A stretch of DNA of 64,000 nt, from NCBI RefSeq assembly GCF_024707545.1, contig NZ_CP062229.1, forward strand, positions 3,019,501-3,083,500, read 5' to 3'. Numbering within the stretch: the stretch's first letter is position 1; every line of letters starts with the position of its first letter. Under the pieces are notes generated by a model. That model searched no databases. It was not told where the DNA came from and worked only from the letters and a program-made list of their open reading frames with translations. Origin of the DNA: Mesorhizobium onobrychidis. Its GTDB lineage: Bacteria > Pseudomonadota > Alphaproteobacteria > Rhizobiales > Rhizobiaceae. Shown here one piece after another: positions 51,900 to 60,489 of the stretch. The position numbers were made by a program, and so were the translations under genes.

Positions 51900-53630
51900 A
51901 TGGACATAGATATCTTTAAGGACATCCTCGTGCCGGTGATCGGCGGGTTGGGCATCTTCATGCTTGGCCTCGACTTCATGGCAAACGGCATCCAGGCGCT
52001 TTCGGTCAACCGGATGCGCGCCTTTCTCGCCAAGGCTGCCGGAACGCCGATCAAGGGCGTGCTGGCGGGAACATTGATCACCGGCGTCATCCAGTCGTCG
52101 ACGGCGATGAGCGTCATGGTCGTCGGCCTGGTCAATGCCGGCGTCATCGCGCTTCGACCGGCGATCAGCGTGATCATGGGCGCCAATATCGGCACCACGC
52201 TCGGCAACGGGCTCATCGCCCTGCCGCTCGGTCCGCTCGGGTTGATCCTGGCCGGCGTGTTCTCGCTGGTCTACTGCTTCGCCAAAAGCGAAAAGGTCAA
52301 GAACATAGCGCTCGCCTGCATGGGCTTCGCGCTGATCTTCTATGGCCTCAACCTGATGACCGGCGGCCTGCGTCCGCTTCGCAACCTGCCCGAAGTGATG
52401 GCGCTGCTGCAAACCCTCACGGCCGACTCCTACCTCAACCTGCTCAAATGCGTGTTCATCGCCGCTGGCGTGACCGCTATGATCCATTCGTCCTCGGCGA
52501 CGATCGGCATTGTGATGGGCCTTGGCGCCGCCGGCATCCTCGACTGGACGACCGCCGTCGCCTTCTCGCTCGGCGCCGATCTCGGCACCACGATCACCTC
52601 GTGGATGGCTTCGCTCAATCTCTCGAAGAATGCCAAGCGGACCGCTTACGCGCACATCTCGTTCAACATCATCGGCGTGTGCATCACCATCCCGCTGTTC
52701 TTCGTCTCCATGCAGGTCCTGGAGTGGGCCATGCAGTTCTTCGGCGGCGATCCCGCCATTCCGGTGATCGTCGACGGCAAGGAGACCTTTCCCCTGGTGC
52801 CGGTGGCGGTCGGCCTTTACTCGACGTTCTTCAACATCTTCAACACGCTGTTGCTGTTCCCGTTCATCGGTGTGTTCGAGCGGGTTCTATCGCGTGTCGG
52901 CCGCACGGATGCCGAGGATGCCGAGGATTTCTCGACACCGAGATTCCTCGACCGCAAGCTGGCCGGCGATTTTGCCAAGGCGGTTCCCGCCGTTCAGCAG
53001 GAGACGGCCCGTCACCTCCAGGCCGGCGCCATGTTCCTCGACATCGCACGCTCATCCAAGAAGGCGCCGTCGGATCCGGGCGAGCACTATCTCGCAACCG
53101 ACATCCTCAGCCGCGATATCCGTGCCTACACCGCCGAGCTGATTAAGGAGGATTTGCCGTACGACCAGCTCGACCTGATCGCCAGCCTGATCGAGGAGGC
53201 CGACTTCACGGCCGCCCTGACGGAATCCATGCATCAGGTGGCGCGCCGCGTGCGGCGCGAGAAATTCAGCGGTCCGGCGCAGGCGATCGTCGACGTCGCG
53301 CTGAGCAAGCTCGATGCTTCGCTGCGGGAGATCTTGCCGACTTACGGCATCTCCGACCCGAATCTGCCGGCCGGGCATGTCAATCTTCCGGAGGTCGAGG
53401 AACTGCGCGCCCGCACGCTGGCGCTCGGGCCGAATGCGGGCGCCGCCGAACGCGGCACGATCCTCGCCCTGCTCGGGTCGATCGAGCGCGCCGAAATCCT
53501 GATCCAACGCATCGATGCCGAGCGCAAATCTGTCAACCGGCAAAGCGTGCTCGCCCGTGCCTCGGCACGCAAGGAAACCAGGCCGCACTCGATGGGCGAT
53601 CCAGGCCTCAGCCCGGTTCCGGCCGAGTAA
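51900..53630 (+). CDS. Na+/phosphate cotransporter (NptA/PF02690) with PhoU-like tail
   Basis: The 576-aa protein has two Na/Pi-cotransporter repeats with the QSSTA-type motifs (GVIQSSTAMSVMVVGLVNAG, MIHSSSATIGIVMGLGAAGI) and GANIGTT/GADLGTT. Its C-terminal 220 residues form a helical PhoU-like domain (AVPAVQQETARHLQAGAMFL, YDQLDLIASLIEEADFTAAL). It should take up phosphate with sodium. It follows the PstS-like gene on the same strand, forming a phosphate module. Confidence 0.92.
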   Translation: MDIDIFKDILVPVIGGLGIFMLGLDFMANGIQALSVNRMRAFLAKAAGTPIKGVLAGTLITGVIQSSTAMSVMVVGLVNAGVIALRPAISVIMGANIGTTLGNGLIALPLGPLGLILAGVFSLVYCFAKSEKVKNIALACMGFALIFYGLNLMTGGLRPLRNLPEVMALLQTLTADSYLNLLKCVFIAAGVTAMIHSSSATIGIVMGLGAAGILDWTTAVAFSLGADLGTTITSWMASLNLSKNAKRTAYAHISFNIIGVCITIPLFFVSMQVLEWAMQFFGGDPAIPVIVDGKETFPLVPVAVGLYSTFFNIFNTLLLFPFIGVFERVLSRVGRTDAEDAEDFSTPRFLDRKLAGDFAKAVPAVQQETARHLQAGAMFLDIARSSKKAPSDPGEHYLATDILSRDIRAYTAELIKEDLPYDQLDLIASLIEEADFTAALTESMHQVARRVRREKFSGPAQAIVDVALSKLDASLREILPTYGISDPNLPAGHVNLPEVEELRARTLALGPNAGAAERGTILALLGSIERAEILIQRIDAERKSVNRQSVLARASARKETRPHSMGDPGLSPVPAE

Positions 53631-53748
53631 TCGTCGAGGTCGGGCGGCGGGATAACCCAATTCGTGGAAGGGGCCAGTTGTCGAGGTCGGCGCGGCCCTT
53701 GTATCTGCCTTGCAGCGTTGGTGGTCGGCGAAAGCCGAAGTGAAATCC

Positions 53749-53932
53749 GATCTCCCCCCTTGCGGGGGAGATGTCCGGCAGGACAGAGGGGGGTGGGAAG
53801 GATCGCCAACTTCCGACTTCAGCTTCCCAGCCGGGATTCAGCCTAAGGGCTTGGCTGCGATTGGTTGACAGGTCGGAGGGACAGCACCCCCCCTCTGTCC
53901 TGCCGGACATCTCCCCCGCAAGGGGGGAGATC
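53749..53932. repeat. 184-bp inverted-repeat element (MITE/REP-like)
   Basis: The arms 53749-53794 and 53886-53932 are inverted copies of about 46 bp differing by a single base; each contains GGGGGAGATGTCCGGCAGGA or its complement. The 91 bp between them have no open frame. The full unit resembles a small non-autonomous mobile or hairpin element, and a degenerate relative lies at 49.2-49.5 kb. The surrounding gap (53631-54059) has nothing else. Confidence 0.75.
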
Positions 53933-54059
53933 GGCAGCTTCACCGAGGGGCGCCTCCTTCGGAAGGTTTAAGGTGCCCCGGTAGGCAGGTGAGGGGCAGC
54001 GCCAACCTGAAGCGATAGGCCTGCCGTTCCGCTTTGCCGGGTCGCTTCGGCATCTTCGC

Positions 54060-54830
54060 TCAGGCCTGAAACAGCGCCAGCTCTTCGGCGGTGAGGTGGC
54101 GGGCCTTGCCCTTGGCGAGCTCACCGAGCTGCAACGGACCGATCGCCACCCGCACCAGGCGAAGCACCTCGACATCGTGCGCACCGAGCAGCCGGCGAAT
54201 GTGGCGGTTGCGGCCCTCGTCGAGGGTGATTTCGAGCCAGGCGGTGCTGGTGCCGCTGCGCAGGATTTCAATCGACCGCGCCGTCAAAAGCTCGCCATCG
54301 ACGGTGGCGCCGGCGCGCAACAGCGCCAGCATGGCCTCGTCGGCCAGGGCGCCGATCTGCACGTGATAGATCTTGGCAAGGTGCGAGGCGGGGTCGAGCA
54401 GGCGCTGGGCGAAGCGCGTGTCGTTGGTCATCAAAAGCAGGCCTTCGCTGGCCTTGTCGAGGCGGCCGACCGGCGACACGAAGGGCAGGTCGAGTTCTGC
54501 CAGGCAGTCATAGACGGTGCCGCGATCCTGCGGGTCGTCGCGGGTGGTGACCAGCCCGCGCGGCTTGTTGATCATCAGATAGACCTTGCGCTCGGCGACA
54601 ACGCGGCTGCCGTCGACCTCGATGCGGTCGCGGCCGGGATCGACGCGCAGCGAGCCGTTGCGCACAATCTTGCCGGCGACACGGACGCGGCCTTCGGCGA
54701 CCAGAACCTCCGCCTGCTTGCGCGAGCACAGGCCGAGTTTCGACAGCGCACGGCAAAGGCTCACTCCTGGCGGATTGGCTCCGGCATTAGGCGAGGGGCG
54801 TTGCCGGCCGATGCTGGATCGTGGGGTCAT
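54060..54830 (-). CDS. Pseudouridine synthase, RluB/RsuA family
   Basis: The 256-aa protein has an S4 RNA-binding domain (VSLCRALSKLGLCSRKQAEV) and the RsuA-type catalytic domain with FVSPVGRLDKASEGLLLMTN, in which the Asp of GRLDK is the catalytic residue, and ITLDEGRNRHIRRLLGAHDV. It converts a uridine in rRNA to pseudouridine. ATG 54830 is preferred to 54854. It lies 26 bp downstream of the GntR gene; a C-terminal fragment of a related gene is at 50407-50490. Confidence 0.92.
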   Translation of the reverse strand: MTPRSSIGRQRPSPNAGANPPGVSLCRALSKLGLCSRKQAEVLVAEGRVRVAGKIVRNGSLRVDPGRDRIEVDGSRVVAERKVYLMINKPRGLVTTRDDPQDRGTVYDCLAELDLPFVSPVGRLDKASEGLLLMTNDTRFAQRLLDPASHLAKIYHVQIGALADEAMLALLRAGATVDGELLTARSIEILRSGTSTAWLEITLDEGRNRHIRRLLGAHDVEVLRLVRVAIGPLQLGELAKGKARHLTAEELALFQA

Positions 54831-54856
54831 GGTCTTGCGTGGCCGTTCCGGCAAGG

Positions 54857-55507
54857 TCAGGACTTTCCCGCCAGCCCGTCTCCAGCCTCGGCGAGCATTT
54901 CCATGCCGTCGCTGAGGTGCTTTTTCAGGACGCGGACGGCTGCCTCGGCGTCACGGTGGCGGCAGGTCGTCAACAGGTCGCGGTGCTCCGACTGCGAGCG
55001 GCTGCGATAGTTGAGGTTGGACAGGAGAATGCGAACGTAGCGGTCGGCCGCATTGTGGTGGGCTTCGATCAGGCCGAGCAGCCTTGTGTTGCCGCAGGCG
55101 CTGTAAAGGGCCAGATGAAAGGCACGGTTCAGCGTTCCCCAGCGGCCGACATTCGGCTCGGCATCGATCTGGTTGAGGACATAGCCGGCCTCGTCTAGTT
55201 TTTCTTTGCCGAGGTTGGGGATCGAGAGCCGCAGCGCTTCGCCTTCGAGCAATGCGCGGACCGCAAAGATCTCCCTGATCTCGGCAGCGTCCATCCTGGC
55301 GACATGCGCGCCCTTGGTCGGATGGATCGACACGATGCCTTCGGCTTCGAGCTGGCGAAGCGCGTCGCGGACCGGCATGCGGCTGAAGCCGAACCGCTCG
55401 GCCAGGTCGTCCTGACGCAGCGGCGTGCCGGCCGCCAGGCTGCCCTCGGCAATCGATTCGCGCAGCACATTCGCCACTTGCTCCGCCACCGTCAGCGGCT
55501 TCTGCAT
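54857..55507 (-). CDS. GntR-family (FCD domain) regulator
   Basis: The 216-aa protein has the GntR helix-turn-helix (LRQDDLAERFGFSRMPVRDALRQLEAEG) and an FCD domain (FAVRALLEGEALRLSIPNLG, HLALYSACGNTRLLGLIEAH, EHRDLLTTCRHRDAEAAVRV). It is divergent from a flavodoxin-fold oxidoreductase, with an operator-like palindrome between them (55592-55603). Control of that gene is inferred. ATG 55507 (MQKPLTVAEQ) is chosen as the start. Confidence 0.9.
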   Translation of the reverse strand: MQKPLTVAEQVANVLRESIAEGSLAAGTPLRQDDLAERFGFSRMPVRDALRQLEAEGIVSIHPTKGAHVARMDAAEIREIFAVRALLEGEALRLSIPNLGKEKLDEAGYVLNQIDAEPNVGRWGTLNRAFHLALYSACGNTRLLGLIEAHHNAADRYVRILLSNLNYRSRSQSEHRDLLTTCRHRDAEAAVRVLKKHLSDGMEMLAEAGDGLAGKS

Positions 55508-55591
55508 CAAGCCTTCGCCAAGTCCGCGCAATCGACTCTCCCGTCAGGTGAGCCTTGCTAACAGAAAGCCGCCCGTGTGGATATCTGTATC

Positions 55592-55603
55592 CTCGTATAC
55601 GAG
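55592..55603. promoter_or_regulatory. Palindrome, probable GntR operator
   Basis: CTCGTATACGAG is a perfect 12-bp palindrome whose core TCGTATACGA matches the FCD-GntR pattern TnGTATACnA. It lies in the 216-bp region between the divergent GntR gene and the oxidoreductase gene. Flanking TATCC blocks give it an imperfectly extended symmetry. Confidence 0.65.
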
Positions 55604-55723
55604 TATCCAGAAACGAGGGGCGACGCAGAGCGCCTCGATTACGGTGCTGACGATGTCCCGCAGGCCATTGCATGCGCGTTTCAAGCCGGCGATGATGGCC
55701 AAGCCAGCCGGTTTAAGCCCAAC

Positions 55724-56350
55724 ATGAAAGTCCTTGTCGTCTATTGCCATCCCTGCACCGACAGCTTCAACGGGGCTGTGCGCGACACGGTGCTGGAGAC
55801 GCTTGCCGAATGCGGCCATGAGGTTCATCTCCTCGACCTCTACGCGACCGGTTTCGACCCGGTCATGCGCGCCGACGAGTGGCGCGGCTATCACGACAAG
55901 GCGGCGAACCTCGGGCCGGTGCATGACCGGGCGCAGGAACTGCTTTGGGCGGAGGCCGTCATCTTCATCTACCCGACCTGGTGGTATGGCCTGCCGGCCA
56001 TGCTCAAGGGCTGGCTGGAGCGGGTGCTGGTGCCGGGCTTCGCCTTCGAGATGCCGACGGCGCAGCGTGGCGCACGCCCTAAATTGCGGCACATACGTCG
56101 GGTGCTGGTGATGACCACATGCGGCGCGACGCCGCTGATGTCGTGGATCATGGGCCAGCCCGGCCGGCGCACCCTGCTGCGCGGCTTCCGCTCCGTTTGC
56201 CATCCGCTGTGCTCGACAAAATTCCTGGCGCTCTACCGGATGGACACTGTCTCAGCGGTGGAGCGCCAGGCGCATTTGCAGCGTGTCAGGAAAGCGGTCG
56301 CCAGCCTCGGACGCGCCGCTTTCCTGGCCTCCGACGTGGTGCCTGGCTGA
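55724..56350 (+). CDS. NAD(P)H:quinone reductase, flavodoxin-like fold
   Basis: The 208-aa protein starts MKVLVVYCHPCTDSFNGAVR (FMN/FAD phosphate loop of the NQO1/MdaB/KefF family) and has FIYPTWWYGLPAMLKGWLER, the isoalloxazine-site motif. It reduces quinones or similar acceptors with NAD(P)H. The ATG at 55724 begins the fold; the frame upstream is in the operator region and is rejected. Regulation by the divergent GntR protein is likely. Confidence 0.9.
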   Translation: MKVLVVYCHPCTDSFNGAVRDTVLETLAECGHEVHLLDLYATGFDPVMRADEWRGYHDKAANLGPVHDRAQELLWAEAVIFIYPTWWYGLPAMLKGWLERVLVPGFAFEMPTAQRGARPKLRHIRRVLVMTTCGATPLMSWIMGQPGRRTLLRGFRSVCHPLCSTKFLALYRMDTVSAVERQAHLQRVRKAVASLGRAAFLASDVVPG

Positions 56351-56371
56351 TCGCCGGGGGCACCGCGATCG

Positions 56372-56587
56372 TCAGTTTGTCCTGGGCTCGTCCTCGACAA
56401 CGAAAGACGCGGCAATCAGGTCGTCGGCATCGAGCCGTAGGGAGCCTTCGCCTCCTCCCATGATGGCGGCGACCTTCTGAAAGGTTTTCATCTCGTGTTC
56501 GGTAATACGGGCGCTTCGCATCCTGGCTTTGAGATCAGCGACGCGCAGCCCCAATGTGTGGGACGTTCCAATTTCGCGGTTCGACAT
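56372..56587 (-). CDS. Small hypothetical protein (71 aa)
   Basis: The product (REIGTSHTLGLRVADLKARM, EHEMKTFQKVAAIMGGGEGS) is soluble and helical, with no motif known to me. GGAGGAG lies 11 bases before ATG 56587 and 8 before an in-frame GTG at 56590. It is convergent with the quinone reductase gene. Confidence 0.5.
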   Translation of the reverse strand: MSNREIGTSHTLGLRVADLKARMRSARITEHEMKTFQKVAAIMGGGEGSLRLDADDLIAASFVVEDEPRTN

Positions 56588-56860
56588 CACAATATGCTCC
56601 TCCCCAACCCATGCATTTGCCTCCCCGCCGGTATTCGCCCGTCGCCTATGTTTGCCTAAATATGAGGCATGACGAATACAGCGCCCCGAACGCGTGGTGC
56701 GAGGGAAGGTTCCCGCGCGACACGGTCACGAAATAATACGGCGCGACCGGCGGCCGGCAAAGCTATCCGTAGGAGGGTGGCAGGTCGCTGGGCGCCGAGG
56801 GTTTTCTTCGGGCTGTGGGACACTCAGCGGCAAAGTAAAGTAAGTCGAAAAGATTGACTA
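56588..56860. other. Intergenic region upstream of dmeR
   Basis: No gene is supported in this stretch. It holds the leader of the small minus-strand gene and, at its right end, the promoter zone of dmeR. Confidence 0.4.
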
Positions 56861-56879
56861 TATCCCCGGGGGGAGGATA
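56861..56879 (+). promoter_or_regulatory. Probable DmeR operator (G-tract with inverted ends)
   Basis: TATCCCCGGGGGGAGGATA has inverted ends TATCC and GGATA around a G-tract. This is the form of operators bound by RcnR/CsoR-family repressors (G-rich core with short AT-containing inverted ends). It lies 10 bp before the dmeR ATG and just after TTGACTATA, so binding would block transcription. Confidence 0.7.
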
Positions 56880-56889
56880 CAAAAGAAGC

Positions 56890-57153
56890 ATGTCCGTAAG
56901 CATCCATCGTTCACATCCTGCTATCCTGAATCGTCTGAAGCGCGCGCAAGGCCACCTTGCGGCGGTGCTGTCGATGTTCGAGGCGCATCGTCCTTGCGTT
57001 GATCTGGCGCAGCAACTCCACGCCGTGGAGAGCGCCATCAGCAGCGCAAAGCGCGAACTGATCCACGATCATATCGAGCATTGCCTGACGGACACCGCGG
57101 AAGCCGGCGGCAACTCGCTGGCGGAACTCAAGCAACTGGCGAAATACCTGTGA
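56890..57153 (+). CDS. dmeR: Nickel/cobalt-responsive repressor, RcnR/CsoR family
   Basis: The 87-aa all-helical protein has the family pattern PAILNRLKRAQGHLAAVLSM and ligands C36, H61 and C65 (also H22 and H64). C36/H61/C65 have the same spacing as the CsoR metal site. It is coupled to a CDF exporter of the DmeF type, matching the dmeR-dmeF operon described in Rhizobium leguminosarum for nickel/cobalt resistance. ATG 56890 follows the G-tract operator; an upstream start at 56854 would lie within the operator. Confidence 0.88.
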   Translation: MSVSIHRSHPAILNRLKRAQGHLAAVLSMFEAHRPCVDLAQQLHAVESAISSAKRELIHDHIEHCLTDTAEAGGNSLAELKQLAKYL

Positions 57154-57177
57154 GCCGTCAAATACCTGTGAGCCGTC
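57142..57177 (+). repeat. 18-bp tandem duplication at the dmeR-dmeF junction
   Basis: AAATACCTGTGAGCCGTC occurs twice without gap (57142-57159 and 57160-57177). Each copy contains the GTGA that forms the dmeR stop and dmeF start. The second GTG (57168) is in frame with the first (57150), so dmeF has two possible starts 18 bases apart. Confidence 0.9.
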
Positions 57178-58202
57178 TCGGCGCGCACATTCTCGACTGG
57201 TTCGGGTTCGGGTCGCGCGATCACGCCGTGCATGGTCATGGCCATCACGATCATGCGAGCGGGTCGCACGGTCACACCCACGGGGTCATAGATGCGACCA
57301 TTGCGACGACCGACCGAGGCATCTGGGCGATCAAATGGTCGTTCGTCATCCTGGCATTCACCGCGGCACTGCAGATGGTCGTGGTCGCGTTGTCGGGCAG
57401 CGTGGCGCTGCTGGCCGACACGATCCACAACATCGGTGACGCCACCACCGCCATTCCGCTGTGGATCGCCTTCCTGCTGGCCCGGAGCAAGCCGTCGCCG
57501 ACCTTCACCTACGGCCTAGGCCGGGTCGAGGACCTGGCCGGGATGATTATCGTCGGGATCATCCTGTTCAGCGCCATTGTCGCCGGCTACCAGGCCATCG
57601 ACCGTTTGATCAATCCACGCGTGGTGACCCATCTGGGCTGGCTGGCGGCGGCGGGCCTTGTTGGCTTTCTCGGCAATGAGGCCGTCGCGGTGTTCCGCAT
57701 CCGCGTCGGCCGGGAAATCAACAGCGCCGCACTGATTGCCGACGGCTATCACGCCCGCACCGACGGCCTGACCAGCCTTGCCGTGGTCATCGGGGCGCTC
57801 GGCGTCTGGCTCGGTTATGCGCTGGCCGACCCGATTGTCGGCCTGCTCATCACGCTTGCGATCTTCGGCATCGTCTGGCAATCGGCGCGCTCGGTGTTGA
57901 CCCGCATGCTCGACGGTATAGAGCCTGATGTCATCGGCGAAATCCACCATGCCGCCGCGCATGTGCCGGGAGCGCGCATTGTCGAGGCCAAGGCGCGGTG
58001 GATCGGTCACAGGCTGCACGCCGACATTGCCATCGCCGTCGAAGAAAGCCTGCCGGTCTGCGAAGCGAAGAAGATTACGGCAGCGCTGCAAGATGAGCTG
58101 TTCGAGCACATGCCGGCGCTTGCGGCGGCCAATATAAGATTGGCGAACGCGGATGCGGATCATCCCCACGAACATGGCCACGGCGAACACGACGGGCACT
58201 AA
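57150..58202 (+). CDS. dmeF: CDF-family nickel/cobalt exporter
   Basis: The 350-aa protein has six membrane helices and CDF metal-site residues (HNIGDATTAIP and HARTDGLTSLAVVIG, as HxxxD motifs). His-rich tails lie at both ends (HGHGHHDHASGSHGHTHG and HPHEHGHGEHDGH), and there is a C-terminal cytoplasmic domain. It exports divalent metal in exchange for protons. Start GTG 57150 overlaps the dmeR stop; the second GTG at 57168 is an alternative. A truncated NicO gene follows. Confidence 0.9.
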   Translation: MSRQIPVSRLGAHILDWFGFGSRDHAVHGHGHHDHASGSHGHTHGVIDATIATTDRGIWAIKWSFVILAFTAALQMVVVALSGSVALLADTIHNIGDATTAIPLWIAFLLARSKPSPTFTYGLGRVEDLAGMIIVGIILFSAIVAGYQAIDRLINPRVVTHLGWLAAAGLVGFLGNEAVAVFRIRVGREINSAALIADGYHARTDGLTSLAVVIGALGVWLGYALADPIVGLLITLAIFGIVWQSARSVLTRMLDGIEPDVIGEIHHAAAHVPGARIVEAKARWIGHRLHADIAIAVEESLPVCEAKKITAALQDELFEHMPALAAANIRLANADADHPHEHGHGEHDGH

Positions 58203-58238
58203 CGGTCGCTCCGACCGGCTCGTTTCTGTTACCCTCAG

Positions 58239-58508
58239 TTGATGTTCCAAATTCTTGTCGAGTTCCAACGAACGATCTATCTGGCGCTCGGCGAGCAGAT
58301 CAGACTGCTCTCGGTCGGAGGCGACTGGCTGGCGTTCATGGGCTTCCTGCCGATGGGCGTCGTCTTCGGCGCCGCCCATGCGCTGACGCCCGGCCACAGC
58401 AAAGCTGTGCTAGCGACATATCTTGCGGGTTCGGATGCAAAGGTTCCGCGCGGCCTTTTCGTATCGATTACGCTGTCCTCGAAAGGTGTTGAGCCCGCCG
58501 CGTCTTAG
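58239..58508 (+). pseudogene. Truncated NicO/RcnA-type exporter gene
   Basis: The 89 residues MFQILVEFQRTIYLALGEQI ... AAHALTPGHSKAVLATYLAG SDAKVPRGLFVSITL match the first 80 or so of the intact NicO protein at 632-1345. The reading then changes to SSKGVEPAAS and stops within the second membrane helix. The remaining 60% of the protein is missing, so it cannot transport. It is the third gene of the dme operon. Confidence 0.8.
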
Positions 58509-58577
58509 TCCATTATCTGTGAGCTCGTGCACCGCTTGACCGGAGCGCCAAGCGTGGCCGGAAACCGGATTGGGAAG

Positions 58578-60347
58578 ATGCCTCAGGCGCCACTTATCGC
58601 AACCCTTGTCGCCGGGCTCGGACTCGCCTTCATTCTCGGCACGTTGGCGAACCGACTTCGCCTGTCACCACTGGTCGGCTACCTCGTTGCTGGTGTCTTG
58701 ATTGGCCCGTTCACGCCCGGCTTTGTTGCCGACCAAGCGCTGGCGCGCCAACTCGCCGAACTCGGCGTGATTCTGCTGATGTTTGGCATAGGGCTGCATT
58801 TTTCGCTGAATGATCTGCTCTCGGTAAGAAAGATCGCGATTCCTGGCGCTGTCGGTCAAATGGCTCTGGTGACAATGCTCGGGCTCATCGTGACGCAGGC
58901 GATCGGCTGGCCGATCGGAGCCGGAGTGGTGTTTGGGTTGGCCCTGTCGGTTGCAAGTACAGTCGTGGTTCTACGGGCGCTGCAGGAAATGCGGCAGCTC
59001 GAAACGGATGGCGGACGCATCGCAGTCGGCTGGCTGGTCGTAGAGGACCTCGCCATGATCCTCGCGCTGGTACTGTTGCCGGCCTTCGCCGGCGTGCTCG
59101 GTGGCAATGTCAACGAGGCAAACCTTAACGGCAAAGACCTGTTCACGTTGTTTGAGCCGCAGACCATCTGGGGTGCGCTCGGGCTTACGTTGGCCAAATT
59201 GGCGGCCTTCTTCGCGATCATGGTTGTCGTCGGCCGACGTGTCATTCCGCCGATACTCCACTACGTCGCTCACACGGGCTCGCGAGAACTTTTCCGTTTG
59301 GCCGTGCTGGCGATTGCCCTTGGTGTCGCTTTCGGAGCAGCCGAGCTCTTCGGCGTCTCGTTCGCTCTTGGGGCGTTTTTCGCAGGAATGATCCTTGCCG
59401 AATCCCAGTTGAGCCAAAGGGCCGCTCAGGAAACGCTGCCGCTCCGCGACGCATTTGCCGTCCTTTTCTTCGTCTCCGTAGGCATGCTGTTCAACCCCAT
59501 GATCCTGGTCGAGCAGCCGCTGCTCGTCGGCGTGACATTTCTGATCATCGTCATTGGCAATGCCACGGCCGCATCAGCCATCGCATTCATGTTCGGCTAT
59601 CCGTCCTACGTGGCCCTGACACTCGGCCTAAGCCTGGCACAGATCGGCGAGTTCTCCTTCATCCTTGCGGGGTTGGGTGTCGAACTCGCGCTTCTTCCCG
59701 AGGCGGGACGTGACCTGGTGCTTGCCGGAGCAATCCTTTCGATCCTCATCAACCCGCTCCTATTTGCGGCGCTGGATCGGCTGACGCCGTGGCTCAAAGC
59801 ACGAGAGCGAACCATTGCCACGCAAGAAGGTAGAGCCGAAACACCCGAACTCGCGGCTACCAGCCTGACAGACCATGCTGTGCTTGTCGGCCATGGACGG
59901 GTCGGAAGTCTGGTCGCAGAGACGTTGCAAAAGGCAAGGCAGCCTTACCTGGTGATCGAGGAAAGGCAAGTGATAGTAGATCAGCTGCGCGTCCGCGGCG
60001 TTGATGTCATTGCGGGAAATGCCGCCCAGCCGGGACTACTTGAGGCGGCCAACGTTGCCTCAGCCCGGTGGTTGATCAGCGCCATTCCCAATCCTTTCGA
60101 GAGCGGCAATCTCATCGAGCACGCCCATGCCATCAATCCAAAGCTCGAGATCATCGCCCGTGCGCATTCCGATGCTGAGGTGGATTACCTGAAGAAGTTC
60201 GGCGCCGACCTGATCATCATGGGCGAGCGGGAGATCGCGCGAGGCATCTCGGATCACATTCTGAGCCGGATCGATGCGCCAGCCGCCCCCGTCGCTGACC
60301 AGAGCCAAAACGCGCGCCAGGTCGACTCAAACCCGATGGCTGGGTGA
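58578..60347 (+). CDS. Cation:proton antiporter, KefB/YbaL type, with RCK domain
   Basis: The 589-aa protein has 12-13 membrane segments of the CPA2 family (LSPLVGYLVAGVLIGPFTPG, ELGVILLMFGIGLHFSLNDL) and a C-terminal TrkA-N/RCK domain (HAVLVGHGRVGSLVAETLQK with the GxGxxG nucleotide loop). The pattern is closest to YbaL. It should exchange K+ or Na+ for protons under nucleotide control. The ATG at 58578 begins the family homology; a GTG at 58527 is less likely. The gene interrupts what may have been the rest of the nicO locus. Confidence 0.92.
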   Translation: MPQAPLIATLVAGLGLAFILGTLANRLRLSPLVGYLVAGVLIGPFTPGFVADQALARQLAELGVILLMFGIGLHFSLNDLLSVRKIAIPGAVGQMALVTMLGLIVTQAIGWPIGAGVVFGLALSVASTVVVLRALQEMRQLETDGGRIAVGWLVVEDLAMILALVLLPAFAGVLGGNVNEANLNGKDLFTLFEPQTIWGALGLTLAKLAAFFAIMVVVGRRVIPPILHYVAHTGSRELFRLAVLAIALGVAFGAAELFGVSFALGAFFAGMILAESQLSQRAAQETLPLRDAFAVLFFVSVGMLFNPMILVEQPLLVGVTFLIIVIGNATAASAIAFMFGYPSYVALTLGLSLAQIGEFSFILAGLGVELALLPEAGRDLVLAGAILSILINPLLFAALDRLTPWLKARERTIATQEGRAETPELAATSLTDHAVLVGHGRVGSLVAETLQKARQPYLVIEERQVIVDQLRVRGVDVIAGNAAQPGLLEAANVASARWLISAIPNPFESGNLIEHAHAINPKLEIIARAHSDAEVDYLKKFGADLIIMGEREIARGISDHILSRIDAPAAPVADQSQNARQVDSNPMAG

Positions 60348-60489
60348 TGCGCTCCAATCCGAGGCGGCAGAGAACGCTCGCCCACAGGCAAGGACGACGC
60401 GGGCCGCCGAAAAGAATTATGCCGAGCCGAGAATCTTTTCAGTAACTCCGGTCGTCTTCTGCTCGGACCAACCATTCAGGAGACGAACC

